This document shows, one piece after another, positions 1 through 8,468 of a stretch of 64,000 nucleotides of DNA. The DNA comes from Pseudaquabacterium inlustre (lineage in GTDB: Bacteria; Pseudomonadota; Gammaproteobacteria; Burkholderiales; Burkholderiaceae_C). The DNA lies in assembly GCF_038066595.1 (NCBI RefSeq), contig NZ_JBBUTH010000009.1, positions 1 through 64,000 on the forward strand. Reading direction: 5' to 3'. The position numbers were made by a program, and so were the translations under genes. Under the pieces are notes generated by a model, which saw only the letters and a list, made by a program, of their open reading frames with translations, did no database searches and had not been told where the DNA came from. Each line of letters opens with the position of its first letter. The stretch's first letter is position 1.

Positions 1-42
1 CGCGCCTTGATCGGCGGCCGCTGCCAGGGTGACCTGCTTCAT
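1..42 (-). CDS. Transposase N-terminus, IS5 family (partial)
   Basis: An ATG at 42-40 on the minus strand opens a frame reading MKQVTLAAAADQGA before it leaves the window. IS5-family transposases of beta- and gammaproteobacteria commonly begin with a closely similar 'MKQ.TLA...DQ' segment, and that resemblance is the only basis for the call. The DDE catalytic domain would lie to the left of the window. It could instead be an unrelated small protein. Confidence 0.4.
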   Translation of the reverse strand, partial: MKQVTLAAAADQGA

Positions 43-120
43 CCGAGCATCATCCCAACCTAGCGCCAGCATTGCCACCAGATCAACCCGGTACGCGGAC
101 CTTAATCAGCGTAGCCCTAG
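1..120 (-). mobile_element. Probable IS5-family insertion sequence end (cut by window edge)
   Basis: The left edge holds the first 14 codons of a minus-strand reading frame resembling IS5-family transposases. Ahead of it lies a short stretch ending in CTTAATCAGCGTAGCCCTAG (101-120), which looks like an IS5-type terminal inverted repeat next to a CTAG target. The body of the element lies outside the window, so completeness cannot be judged. The boundary at about 120 is inferred from the terminal-repeat-like sequence, because the other end is not visible. Confidence 0.45.
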
Positions 121-190
121 ACCAGATGAGCTCACGCATTGAGCGAGGCCTGCCGCCTGTCTGGCGGAAATCATGCAGGCGCAAGCATGC

Positions 191-1078
191 TCAAGGCACC
201 TCCCGCCCCGCCGCCGCCTCCCACAGTCGGTACCACTGCTGCGCATCCAGCGTGACGTTCAGCGCGGCCATGGCCTCGCGGGCCACGTCGATGCGGCGTG
301 AGCCCAGGATGGGCAGCGGTTGGCTGGGGTGGCGGCGCAGCCAGGCGCTGATCAGCGTGATTGGCGCGATGCCCAGTTCATGTGCCATGGCCTGCACCGT
401 GCCGCGCACGCGCTGCGCGCGCTCGTCCTGGCCGGTGAACACGCGGCCGCCGGCCAGGGGTGACCAGATCATCGGGCGCAGGCCCAGGTCCACGCACTGG
501 TCCAGCGTGCCGTCGTGCAGCGGGTCCAGGTGCAGCGGCGAGCATTCGATCTGCGTGGTGGCCAGGGCGATGCGCCGGTGCAGCGGCGCCAGCTGGCTGG
601 GCGTGAAGTTGGAGACGCCGAAGTAGCGCACCTTGCCCTCGCGGCGCAGGGCCTCGAAGGTGTCGGCCAGTTCGTCGGGGTCGAGCAGGCAGTCGGGGCG
701 GTGGATCAGCAGCAGATCCAGGTGATCGGTGCGCAGGTTGCGCAGCGACTGTTCCACCGAGGTGCGCACATGCGCGGCCGAGGTGTCGTAGTGCTTGACG
801 GCATGGCCGGGCCGCGCCGGGCTCACGAGCTTGATGCCGCACTTGCTCACCAGCTGGATGCGCTGGCGCAGCGCCGGCTGCAGCGCCAGCGCCTCGCCGA
901 ACAGGCTTTCCACCGCGTAGCCGCCGTAGATGTCGGCATGGTCGAAGCTGGACACGCCGATGTCGAGGTTGGCCTCGATCCAGGCCAGGCGCTGCTGCGG
1001 CGTCCAGCCCCATTCGGCCAGGCGCCAGGCGCCGGCGACGATGGGGCTCAGGCCGGCGGGGTTGTGCATGCGGGCCAT
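191..1078 (-). CDS. Aldo/keto reductase, YdhF-like
   Basis: This 295-residue protein is an NADPH-dependent aldo/keto reductase with a TIM-barrel fold. The catalytic tetrad is readable: Asp and Tyr in FDHADIYGGY, Lys in LVSKCGIK and His in LLLIHRPD. The C-terminal cofactor-binding segment ILGSRR is also present. Length and motifs fit the E. coli YdhF subgroup, whose physiological substrate is not settled. It starts four bases after the stop of the AhpD-like gene, so the two are probably co-transcribed and may act together on carbonyl or peroxide stress. The ATG at 1078 is used; a second ATG three codons on is possible. Confidence 0.85.
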   Translation of the reverse strand: MARMHNPAGLSPIVAGAWRLAEWGWTPQQRLAWIEANLDIGVSSFDHADIYGGYAVESLFGEALALQPALRQRIQLVSKCGIKLVSPARPGHAVKHYDTSAAHVRTSVEQSLRNLRTDHLDLLLIHRPDCLLDPDELADTFEALRREGKVRYFGVSNFTPSQLAPLHRRIALATTQIECSPLHLDPLHDGTLDQCVDLGLRPMIWSPLAGGRVFTGQDERAQRVRGTVQAMAHELGIAPITLISAWLRRHPSQPLPILGSRRIDVAREAMAALNVTLDAQQWYRLWEAAAGREVP

Positions 1079-1082
1079 GCGC

Positions 1083-1664
1083 TCAATCCTTCTTCTTGGG
1101 CAGGCGGCCCATCAGGTAGAACTCATCGTTCGGGCGCATGCCGGTCACGTTGGCCATGCGGTTCGACAGGCCGAAGAACGCGGTGATGGCGGTGATGTCC
1201 CAGATGTCCTCGTCGTCGAAGCCGTGCGGGTACAGGGCCTGGAAGTCGGCCTCGCCCACCTCGTGCGACTGCAGGCACACCTTCATCGCAAAGTCGAGCA
1301 TGGCGCGCTGGCGCGGCGGGATGTCGGCCTTGCGGTGGTTGATGGCCACCTGGTCGGCCACCAGGGGCTTTTTCTCGTAGATGCGCAGGATGGCGCCATG
1401 CGCCACCACGCAGTACAGGCAGTGGTTGGCGCCGCTGGTGGCGGTGACGATCATCTCGCGCTCGCCCTTGGTGAGGCTGCCGGTCTCTTTCAGCATCAGC
1501 GCGTCGTGGTACGCGAAGAACGCGCGCCACTCGGCCGGGCGGCGGGCCAGCGCCAGGAACACGTTGGGCACGAAGCCGGCCTTCTCCTGCACCGCCAGGA
1601 TGCGTTCGCGGATGTCGTCGGGCACGTCGGCCAGGGCGGGGGCGGGGTAGCGTTCGGCGCTCAT
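1083..1664 (-). CDS. AhpD-like peroxidase-related enzyme (carboxymuconolactone decarboxylase family)
   Basis: The 193-residue protein carries the AhpD-type redox motif, a glutamate in GEREMIV followed by CLYCVVAH, that is CxxC with a histidine three residues later. This matches the 'uncharacterized peroxidase-related enzyme' branch of the carboxymuconolactone decarboxylase superfamily. Such proteins are all-helical and use the cysteine pair for thiol-dependent peroxide reduction; the actual substrate here is unknown. It is the first gene of a two-gene unit with the aldo/keto reductase. A GGAGA-like ribosome site lies just upstream of the ATG. Confidence 0.85.
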   Translation of the reverse strand: MSAERYPAPALADVPDDIRERILAVQEKAGFVPNVFLALARRPAEWRAFFAYHDALMLKETGSLTKGEREMIVTATSGANHCLYCVVAHGAILRIYEKKPLVADQVAINHRKADIPPRQRAMLDFAMKVCLQSHEVGEADFQALYPHGFDDEDIWDITAITAFFGLSNRMANVTGMRPNDEFYLMGRLPKKKD

Positions 1665-1700
1665 GCGGGTCTCCTCGTTCGATGGGTCGCCCGAGGATAG

Positions 1701-1741
1701 CCGGCCGCGGTGCAGCGGCCGGTCGCGGCGGCTACAGCCGC
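1701..1741 (-). terminator. Paired GC hairpins downstream of the phospholipase-D gene
   Basis: Two perfect stems lie between the stop of the PLD lipoprotein gene (1746) and the start of the AhpD-like gene (1664). One has arms GCGGC/GCCGC (1728-1732 and 1737-1741). The other has arms CCGGCCGC/GCGGCCGG (1701-1708 and 1715-1722). Neither is followed by a clear T run on the minus strand, so they may slow or end transcription without being a textbook rho-independent terminator. Confidence 0.35.
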
Positions 1742-1745
1742 TGCG

Positions 1746-3395
1746 CTACAGCAGGCGTTCGGGCACCACCAGCGACTGCAGCCACAGCTTGAAGCGCAGC
1801 CAGGCGCTGCTGCCGGGCTCGTCGGTGGTGGTGATGCCCTGGCCGTCGGCATCGCGCGCCTGCCAGCGCAGGGTCTGGCCGTCCTCGGCCAGGCTCACGC
1901 GGTACATGGCCACGGCCGGGGGACGGGCGCTGGTGCCGTCGGTGGCGTGGGCGCCGGGCGCCTGCATCAGGCGCTGCAGTTCGGTGGCCAGTTGCGGGCT
2001 GTCGATCACCACGCCCATCTCGGTGTTGCCGATGGCCGAGCGTGCATCCAGGTTCACCGAGCCCACCAGCACGCGCAGGCCGTCGACGATGGCCACCTTG
2101 GCATGCAGGCGCGGCACCGAGCGGCCGAAGACGCCGAAGTGCTCCGAGCGACTGATCAGCGCCGGGCTGATCTCGTACAGCTCCACGCCCATCTTCAGCA
2201 GTTCGGGCCGGCGCAGCGCGTAGCTGGCGTGCACCAGCGGCTCGTCGGTGGAGGCCAGCGAGTTGGTCACCACGATCAGGTGGATGCCGTGGCGGCGCGC
2301 CTCGCGCATGTTGGCCAGCGCGGCCTCGTTGGGCACGAAGTAGGGCGAGACGATGGCCACGTAGCGCCGCGTGGTGGCCATGGCGCGCATCAGCCCGGCC
2401 ATGGCCTCGCTGGGGTCGCGCCCCGGCGTGGCCTGCGCGGCCTTCTCGGGCGGATCGGCATGCACGCGGGCCTCGGCCCAGGCCAGGCCCTCCAGCCGGC
2501 CGGCGGCCAGTTGCGCGCCCACCGGGCCATGGCCCAGCGGGTCGCGCGCATAGGGCGCGCGCGGCAGCGGCGCATCGCGCACGGCGGCATCGAAGCTGCG
2601 GCGGGCCTGCGCCCGGTCCTCGGCGCCGTGGGCCACCGGCCGCACGCGCTGCAGCGGCCAAGCCTGGGCGCTGTTCCAGTAGCGGTCGAACACGGCCGAC
2701 AGCTCGCCCACCACTGCACCGGCGCCCAGCACGTCCATGTCGATGAAGTTGGCCTCGTCGCTGCCCATGTAGTACTCGTCGGCCACGTTGCGGCCACCGA
2801 ACAGCGCCATCGCGCCATCGGCCACGAACAGCTTGTTGTGCATGCGGTGGTTGTTCAGCTCGAAGTCGCCGCGCGACAGCGCCAGCCGCCACACCGGCGC
2901 GCCCCAGCGCAGCGACATCGGGTTGAACAGGCGCACCTCCACGCCGTCGTGCGCGGCCAGGCCGGCCAGCAGGTCCTCCACCTCGGCGGCGTAGAAGTCA
3001 TCGGCCAGCAGGCGCACGCGCACGCCGCGTGCGGCGGCTTCAGCCAACGCCCGCAGCACGGCGCGGCCCGCGCGGTCGCGGTGCAGGTGGTAGATCTGCA
3101 GGTCCAGCGTGCGCGTGGCGCGGGCGGCCAGCGCCAGGCGCGCCTCGAGCGCGTATTCGCCGGTGGGCAGCAGGCGAAAGCCCGATGCGCCGGCGGCATC
3201 GGCTGGCCGGCTGAGGGTGGCGATGCCGCCCAGCGGGGTGGCGGCGGCGGCCTCGGTGGGCAGCGCCTGCGAGACCACGGCCTCACCGCGCGGCGGCAGC
3301 GCGGCGCAGCCGCCGAGCAGCAGCAACAGCGTCAGCAGCAGGGCGGTCGGCCAGCCGATCGACAGGCGGTTTGAGGGGGTACGGCGCGGCGGCAT
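1746..3395 (-). CDS. Phospholipase D family lipoprotein (ClsC-like)
   Basis: This 549-residue protein has a signal peptide with lipobox LGGC, placing the lipidated cysteine at residue 30. Two HKD motifs follow: HNKLFVADG...GGRN in the first half and HAKVAIVDG...GSVN in the second, as needed for a phosphatidyl-transfer active site. The layout resembles cardiolipin synthase C and related periplasm-facing PLD lipoproteins, so membrane phospholipid transfer or hydrolysis is likely; the exact reaction is inferred. A paralogue with the same architecture lies at 31009-32700. It stands alone between msbA (upstream on the same strand) and the AhpD-like gene. Confidence 0.85.
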   Translation of the reverse strand: MPPRRTPSNRLSIGWPTALLLTLLLLLGGCAALPPRGEAVVSQALPTEAAAATPLGGIATLSRPADAAGASGFRLLPTGEYALEARLALAARATRTLDLQIYHLHRDRAGRAVLRALAEAAARGVRVRLLADDFYAAEVEDLLAGLAAHDGVEVRLFNPMSLRWGAPVWRLALSRGDFELNNHRMHNKLFVADGAMALFGGRNVADEYYMGSDEANFIDMDVLGAGAVVGELSAVFDRYWNSAQAWPLQRVRPVAHGAEDRAQARRSFDAAVRDAPLPRAPYARDPLGHGPVGAQLAAGRLEGLAWAEARVHADPPEKAAQATPGRDPSEAMAGLMRAMATTRRYVAIVSPYFVPNEAALANMREARRHGIHLIVVTNSLASTDEPLVHASYALRRPELLKMGVELYEISPALISRSEHFGVFGRSVPRLHAKVAIVDGLRVLVGSVNLDARSAIGNTEMGVVIDSPQLATELQRLMQAPGAHATDGTSARPPAVAMYRVSLAEDGQTLRWQARDADGQGITTTDEPGSSAWLRFKLWLQSLVVPERLL

Positions 3396-3502
3396 CTCGG
3401 GGTGGGCAACGGGGTCAGGGTGCGCCCAAGCCTAACGCCGATGCATGACGGTGTCAGGCCCACGCACGACGTGCCGCAGGCAGCTGTCGTCAGGCGCTGC
3501 GC

Positions 3503-5260
3503 TCAGCTCCTGAACTGCATCGCATGCAGCCGCGCGTACAGGCCGCCGGCGGCCAGCAGCGTGGCGTGCGGGCCCTGCTCGACGACGCGGCCGGCCTCCA
3601 TCACCACGATGCGGTCGGCGTGCTCGATGGTGGACAGGCGGTGGGCGATGATCAGCGTGGTGCGCCCGCGCATCAGCGTCTCCAGGCCGGCCTGCACGGC
3701 GCGCTCGCTCTCGGTGTCGAGTGCCGAGGTGGCCTCGTCGAGGATCAGGATCGGCGCGTCCTTGTACAGCGCGCGGGCGATGGCCAGGCGCTGGCGCTGG
3801 CCACCCGAGAACTGGCCGCCGTTGTGGCCGATGACGGTGTGCTGGCCCTGCGGCAGGCCCTGCACGAAGTCCCACAGCCACGCGCCCTTCAGCGCGGCTT
3901 CCACGCGCTCGGGGTCGGGGTGCGGGTCGCCCAGCGCCACGTTGGCGGCGACGGTGTCGTTGAACAGCACCACGTCCTGGCTGACCAGCGCGAACTGCCG
4001 GCGCAGGCAGGTGATCTCCCACTCGGCCAGCGGCACGCCGTCCAGGCGCACCGTGCCGCTGCTGGGCTCGACGAAGCGCGGCAGCAGGTTGGCCAGCGTG
4101 CTCTTGCCGGCGCCCGAGGGGCCCACCAGGGCCACGGTTTCGCCGGCGCCGATCTGCAGCGACATGTTGTCCAGCGCCGGGTGCTGGTCGTCGCGGTAGC
4201 TCAGCGTCACCTCGCGCAGGCCGATCTCGCCCTCGGCGCGGTGCACGCGGTGGTTGCCGCCGGTCTCGGCCGGGGCGGTGTCCAGCAGTTCCAGGCCGCG
4301 CTCCACCGAGGCCAGGCCGCGGGTGATGGGCGCCATGACGTCCGACAGGTGCTTGACCGGCGCCACCAGCATCAGCATGGCGGTGATGAAGGCCACGAAG
4401 CCGCCCACCGTGGTGCCCGAGGCGTTGCTCTGCCACAGCGCCACGCAGATCACGGCCGACAGCGCCATCGCGGTGATCATCTGCGTGATCGGGGTCATCG
4501 CGCCGCTGGCGGCCACGATCTTCAGCATCACGCGGCGCAGCGTCAGCGCATGGGTGTCGAAGCGGCGGGCCTGCGTGGGCTCGGCGCCGTGCAGGCGCAC
4601 GATGCGCCAGGCCAGCACGTTCTCTTCCACCACGTAGCCCAGTGCATCGGTGGCGTCCTGGCCCTCGCGGGCCAGGCGGTGCAGGCGGCGGCCGACGCTG
4701 CGCATCACCCAGGCCACGGCCGGGAACAGCACGCCGACGAACAGCGTGAGCTTCCAGTTCAGCCACAGCAGGTAGCCCAGCAGCGCGGCCAGCGTGAGCG
4801 AATCCTTCAGCAGCGTGAGCACCGAGTTCACCAGCTGCTGCGCGCCGCCCTGCACCTCGTAGACCAGGGTGTTGGTCAGGCTGGAGGCCGACTGCTGCGT
4901 GAACATGCCCGGCCGGGCGTTCAGGATGCGCAGGAACAGCGCCTCGCGCAGCGCCTGCACGCCGCGGTGCGCCGCCCATGACAGCGCGTACTGGGCCACG
5001 AAGCCGGCCACGCCGCGCACCGCGAAGATGCCGATGATGGCCGCCGGAATGGCCCACAGCGGCAGCTGGCGGCCGGTGAAGCCCTGGTCGAGCAGCGGCT
5101 TCATCAGCTCCGGAATCATCGGCTCGGTGGCCGCGCCGATCAGCGAGCCGACGATGGCCACCAGGATGCCCAGCCGGCCCTCGCGGAAATACGGGGCGAT
5201 GCGGGCGAAGCGCTGCAGCAGGCTGAGGGAGGGCAGGGTGGACGGCGTGGACGACGACAT
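3503..5260 (-). CDS. msbA: Lipid A export ATP-binding/permease protein MsbA
   Basis: The 585-residue protein is a fused ABC exporter with an N-terminal six-helix membrane domain (roughly residues 20-330) and a C-terminal ATPase. The ATPase shows Walker A GPSGAGKST, signature FSGGQRQ and Walker B ILILDEATSALD, and the downstream histidine of IIAHRLST is present. Length and sequence fit MsbA, which flips lipid A-core across the inner membrane. The signature begins with Phe where most exporters have Leu, a tolerated variation. It is divergent from the SOS-regulated imuA; the 100-bp gap between them must hold both promoters. Confidence 0.9.
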   Translation of the reverse strand: MSSSTPSTLPSLSLLQRFARIAPYFREGRLGILVAIVGSLIGAATEPMIPELMKPLLDQGFTGRQLPLWAIPAAIIGIFAVRGVAGFVAQYALSWAAHRGVQALREALFLRILNARPGMFTQQSASSLTNTLVYEVQGGAQQLVNSVLTLLKDSLTLAALLGYLLWLNWKLTLFVGVLFPAVAWVMRSVGRRLHRLAREGQDATDALGYVVEENVLAWRIVRLHGAEPTQARRFDTHALTLRRVMLKIVAASGAMTPITQMITAMALSAVICVALWQSNASGTTVGGFVAFITAMLMLVAPVKHLSDVMAPITRGLASVERGLELLDTAPAETGGNHRVHRAEGEIGLREVTLSYRDDQHPALDNMSLQIGAGETVALVGPSGAGKSTLANLLPRFVEPSSGTVRLDGVPLAEWEITCLRRQFALVSQDVVLFNDTVAANVALGDPHPDPERVEAALKGAWLWDFVQGLPQGQHTVIGHNGGQFSGGQRQRLAIARALYKDAPILILDEATSALDTESERAVQAGLETLMRGRTTLIIAHRLSTIEHADRIVVMEAGRVVEQGPHATLLAAGGLYARLHAMQFRS

Positions 5261-5325
5261 GGAGCAATGACCGGCCGGCAGGGGCCGGACCCGCGATTAT
5301 CCGGCCCCCGCGTGCCCGGTCTGGC

Positions 5326-5354
5326 TTGCCACGAAGACTGTATGAACATACAGT
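5326..5354 (+). promoter_or_regulatory. SOS promoter of imuAB with perfect LexA box
   Basis: CTGTATGAACATACAG at 5338-5353 is a perfect CTGT-N8-ACAG LexA operator. A sigma-70 promoter is embedded around it: -35 TTGCCA (5326-5331), a 17-bp spacer, and -10 TACAGT (5349-5354), whose bases overlap the operator. Bound LexA would therefore block the polymerase directly. Seven bases past the -10 element the predicted start of transcription falls on the GTG start codon of imuA. Confidence 0.85.
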
Positions 5355-5360
5355 ATCCAT

Positions 5361-6470
5361 GTGAACCTGACCCTGCCACTTTTCGAGTCGCTCGCGCCGG
5401 TGGATCCGGCCGAGGCGCCGGACGCACCGGTTGCACCGGTCGCGCCGTGTCCGCTCGATCTGCCCGACCCGCTGGCCGCGGCCCTGGCGGACCGGCCGGC
5501 GCCGTCGTGCCCGCAGGGTGCGCAGGCTGCGCAGGGGCCGGCTGATCCCGGGGCGCTGCACCCGGCGCTGTGGCGCGCCAGTCAGCTTGGCAGCGGGCGC
5601 CAGCGGGCCACGGCCAGCGGCTTCGAGGCGCTGGATGCGCAGCTGCCGGGCCAGGGCTGGCCGCATGGCGAGCTGACCGAGCTGTTGCTGGCCCAGCCGG
5701 GCATCGGCGAGCTGCGGCTGCTGGCGCCGGCGCTGGCGGCCATCGGCGGCGGGGTGGGCGGCGCGGACGCACCGGCCTGGGCCGAGGGGCCGCGCTGCGT
5801 GATGCTGTTCGAGCCGCCGGCGGCGCTGTCGGCCTGGGCGCTGGCGCAGCAGGGCCTGAGCCACCAGCACTGGCTGGTGGTGCAGGCGCGTGCCGGCCAG
5901 CGCGCCGGGGCGGGCCCGGGGCAGACGGGGCTGCAGGGGGCGCGGGCCGCGCGCACGCCGCGCACACCCAGCGGCCTGTCGCCGCTGTTGCCCAGTGCCG
6001 ATCTGCTGTGGGCGCTGGAGCAGGCCCTGCGCAGCGGCCAGGTGGGCGCGGTGCTGGCCTGGCTGCCGGCCGGCCTGCGCGCCGATGCGCTGCGCCGGCT
6101 GCAACTGGCCGCCCAGGCGCATGACGGGCCGGTGTTCCTGTTCCGCGAGGCCCAGGCCCTGCACCGGCCCAGTGCCGCGCCGCTGCGCCTGCTGCTGCAG
6201 CCCGCCGGCGTGGACGGGCTGACGCTGCGCCTGCTCAAGCGCCGCGGACCACCGCTGGCCGAGCCACTGCGTCTGGTGCTGCCTTCGGTGCTGACGCCGC
6301 ACCAGCAGGCGCGGGCGCTGGCGCAGCAGGCCCTGCAGGGGGCGCAGCAGGCGGCCCAGCTCACCGCGCAGCAGGAGGCGCGTGCCGGGGCGGTGGACGG
6401 CGCCGGGCCGGGGCATGGGCGCAGGGCCGGGCGCGGCGTCCGTGCCCCGGGTCGAGCCCTGTGGCGCTGA
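5361..6470 (+). CDS. imuA: Translesion synthesis-associated protein ImuA
   Basis: This 369-residue RecA/SulA-like protein belongs to the SOS mutagenesis cassette, in which ImuA, ImuB and the polymerase DnaE2 (ImuC) act together at damaged forks. The conserved family core starts near residue 70 with the HPALWRASQLGSG segment, followed by GFEALDAQLPGQGWPHGELTELL. The first 70 residues are Ala/Pro-rich and poorly conserved in type. The start is the GTG at 5361, immediately after the LexA box; the only other in-frame candidate before the conserved core is a GTG at 5400. No Shine-Dalgarno sequence precedes either, so a leaderless message is plausible. imuB follows after 69 bases. Confidence 0.85.
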   Translation: MNLTLPLFESLAPVDPAEAPDAPVAPVAPCPLDLPDPLAAALADRPAPSCPQGAQAAQGPADPGALHPALWRASQLGSGRQRATASGFEALDAQLPGQGWPHGELTELLLAQPGIGELRLLAPALAAIGGGVGGADAPAWAEGPRCVMLFEPPAALSAWALAQQGLSHQHWLVVQARAGQRAGAGPGQTGLQGARAARTPRTPSGLSPLLPSADLLWALEQALRSGQVGAVLAWLPAGLRADALRRLQLAAQAHDGPVFLFREAQALHRPSAAPLRLLLQPAGVDGLTLRLLKRRGPPLAEPLRLVLPSVLTPHQQARALAQQALQGAQQAAQLTAQQEARAGAVDGAGPGHGRRAGRGVRAPGRALWR

Positions 6471-6539
6471 CGGCCGCGCGCCGCGCCGCCCGGGCCCTGC
6501 CATTGCGTCAACCGCACCGCCGCCACGTCTGCGTCCGTC

Positions 6540-8315
6540 ATGGAACCTGCCATGCCGCCCGCCATGCCATCCGACACGCCGTCCGCCACGCCGTCCGGCC
6601 TGGAGCCCGCGCTGCTGTGGGTGGCCCTGCACCTGCCGGCCCTGTCGCTTGAGTCGTGGCAGGCCGCGCAGGCCACCGCATCCGCCGTCCCCGACACACC
6701 TGCCGCATCCGCCACGCCCGCCACGCCTGCCACACCCGCGCCAAGGGCCCATGCACTGCTGAGCCCGCCGCCGGCGCCGCAGCGCATCGCGCTGGTCGAT
6801 GCCGCGGCCCAGGCGCTGGGCGTGCAGCCGGGCATGAGCCGGGCCACCGCGCTGGCGCTGGCCCCCGATCTGCAACTGGGCCAGGCCGATGCGCGGCGCG
6901 ACGCCGAGGCCCTGCGCGCCGTGGCCCATGTGGCGCTGGCCTTCAGCCCGGCCGTCACCTGGGCCACGCCGGCCGGCTGGCAGCCCGGCGCCGACGAGGC
7001 CGCGCTGGCGCCACCACAGCCGGCGGCCTGCGCAGCCCTGGTGGGCGTGCGGCTGGAGGTGCGTTCCTGCCTGCGCTACCACGGTGGCTTGCCGGCGCTG
7101 CTGGCGCGGCTGCGGGCGCAGCTGGCGCCGCTGGGCCACCAGGTGCGCCTGGCCACCGCGCCCACCGCGCTGGGCGCGGCTTTGCTGGCGGCCTGGCGTG
7201 ACGACCTGGCCCAGGGCCCGCACAGCACCCGGGCCGAGGCCTTGCGGGCCCTGCTCGACGCGCTGCCGCTGCCGCTGCTGGTGCCCGATGCGGTGGAGGC
7301 CGAGGCCCTGCGCGCGATGGGCCTGCGGCGCGTGGGCGATCTGGCCGGCCTGCCGCGCGACGGCCTGGCGCGGCGCTTCGGCCCGGCGCTGCTGCGCGAT
7401 CTGGACCAGGCCCGCGGCCAGGGGCCCGAGGCCCACCGCTGGCTGGCACTGCCGGCGCAGTTCGCCAGCCGGCTCGAGCTGTGCCACCGCGCCGACACCA
7501 GCGAGCAGGTGCTGCACGGCGCCGGTGTGCTGCTGGCGCGGCTGGTGGCCTGGCTGAAGGCGCGCCAGGTGCGCGCTGCGCGCTTCACGCTGGTGATGCA
7601 CCACGAGCCGCGCCACCGCCGCCACGACAGCGCCACCCCCGAGCGCAGCGAGCTCGAGATCGCCCCCGCCCAGCCCTCGGCCGATGCCGCGCACCTGGCC
7701 GTGCTGCTGGCCGAGCGCCTGGGCCGCCTGCCGCTGCCCGCACCGGCGCTGGAGCTCAGCCTGCACTGCGATCAGGTGCTGAGCGGCGGCGCGCCCGACG
7801 GCGAGCTGTTCGCCAGCCCCGGCAGCCGGCGCGAGGGCCTGGCCCGCCTGGTCGAGCGCCTGCAGGCCCGGCTGGGCCGCACCCAGGTGCTGCGCCCGGT
7901 GGCCCGGGCCGACCGCCGGCCCGAGTGCGGCACCGCCTGGCTGCCGGCCGATGCCGCACGCCTGCACCGGGCCGACGCGCCCGGCGACGGCCTGCCGGCC
8001 GAAGCTGCTGCGGCGCGCATCGCGCTGCCGCCGCAACCGCTGTGGCTGCTGCCCGAGCCCCGGCCGCTGGCCCAGCGCGACCGCGTGCCCCTGCACCACG
8101 GCCAGCCGCTGCAGCTGCTGGCCGGCCCCGAGCGGCTGGAAACCGGCTGGTGGGACGCCGGCCTGGCGCTGCGCGACTACTTCATCGCCCGCGACGGTGC
8201 CGGCGCGCTGCTGTGGGTGTTCCGCCGCCGCGACGCCACGGTCCCGCAGAACCCGCAGGACACGCCAGGCACCGTCTTGGACGGGGACTGGTTCCTGCAC
8301 GGGCTGTTCGCCTGA
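6540..8315 (+). CDS. imuB: Y-family polymerase-like protein ImuB
   Basis: The 591-residue protein has Y-family polymerase architecture but is probably catalytically dead. Where DinB-type enzymes carry the first catalytic aspartate, this sequence reads LWVALHLPALSLE, as in other ImuB proteins. Known ImuB acts as an adaptor that brings ImuA and DnaE2 to the beta clamp. The fingers and little-finger regions are recognisable, for example RRVGDLAGLPRDGLARRFGP near residues 260-280. The C-terminus ends GDWFLHGLFA. Starts at 6552 or 6564 are also possible because the first 20 residues are Met/Pro/Ala/Thr-rich. No dnaE2 follows; the next gene is sodC. Confidence 0.85.
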   Translation: MEPAMPPAMPSDTPSATPSGLEPALLWVALHLPALSLESWQAAQATASAVPDTPAASATPATPATPAPRAHALLSPPPAPQRIALVDAAAQALGVQPGMSRATALALAPDLQLGQADARRDAEALRAVAHVALAFSPAVTWATPAGWQPGADEAALAPPQPAACAALVGVRLEVRSCLRYHGGLPALLARLRAQLAPLGHQVRLATAPTALGAALLAAWRDDLAQGPHSTRAEALRALLDALPLPLLVPDAVEAEALRAMGLRRVGDLAGLPRDGLARRFGPALLRDLDQARGQGPEAHRWLALPAQFASRLELCHRADTSEQVLHGAGVLLARLVAWLKARQVRAARFTLVMHHEPRHRRHDSATPERSELEIAPAQPSADAAHLAVLLAERLGRLPLPAPALELSLHCDQVLSGGAPDGELFASPGSRREGLARLVERLQARLGRTQVLRPVARADRRPECGTAWLPADAARLHRADAPGDGLPAEAAAARIALPPQPLWLLPEPRPLAQRDRVPLHHGQPLQLLAGPERLETGWWDAGLALRDYFIARDGAGALLWVFRRRDATVPQNPQDTPGTVLDGDWFLHGLFA

Positions 8316-8468
8316 GGGCGACGGGCCTGCGGCCACCGGGGTCACCTGCAGGCGCTACAGTGGGTCGGCACGTGGGCTGGGGGCCAGCCGTGGCGCCCTT
8401 CGCGGCTGCTGCGATGGGCCACCCCCGGTCCACCCACAGCCCACCGATCCACACCGCCAAGGACTCCC

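Noticed and set aside
3432..8345. A 1637-codon open frame on the minus strand across msbA, imuA and imuB
   Set aside because: It is a by-product of GC-rich third positions. Its translation is low-complexity Gln/Arg/Gly/Ala, while real conserved proteins occupy other frames.
8316..8468. A second LexA box that would put sodC in the SOS unit
   Set aside because: No CTGT-N8-ACAG-like sequence is present. A TACAGT resembling a -10 element is too weak to interpret.
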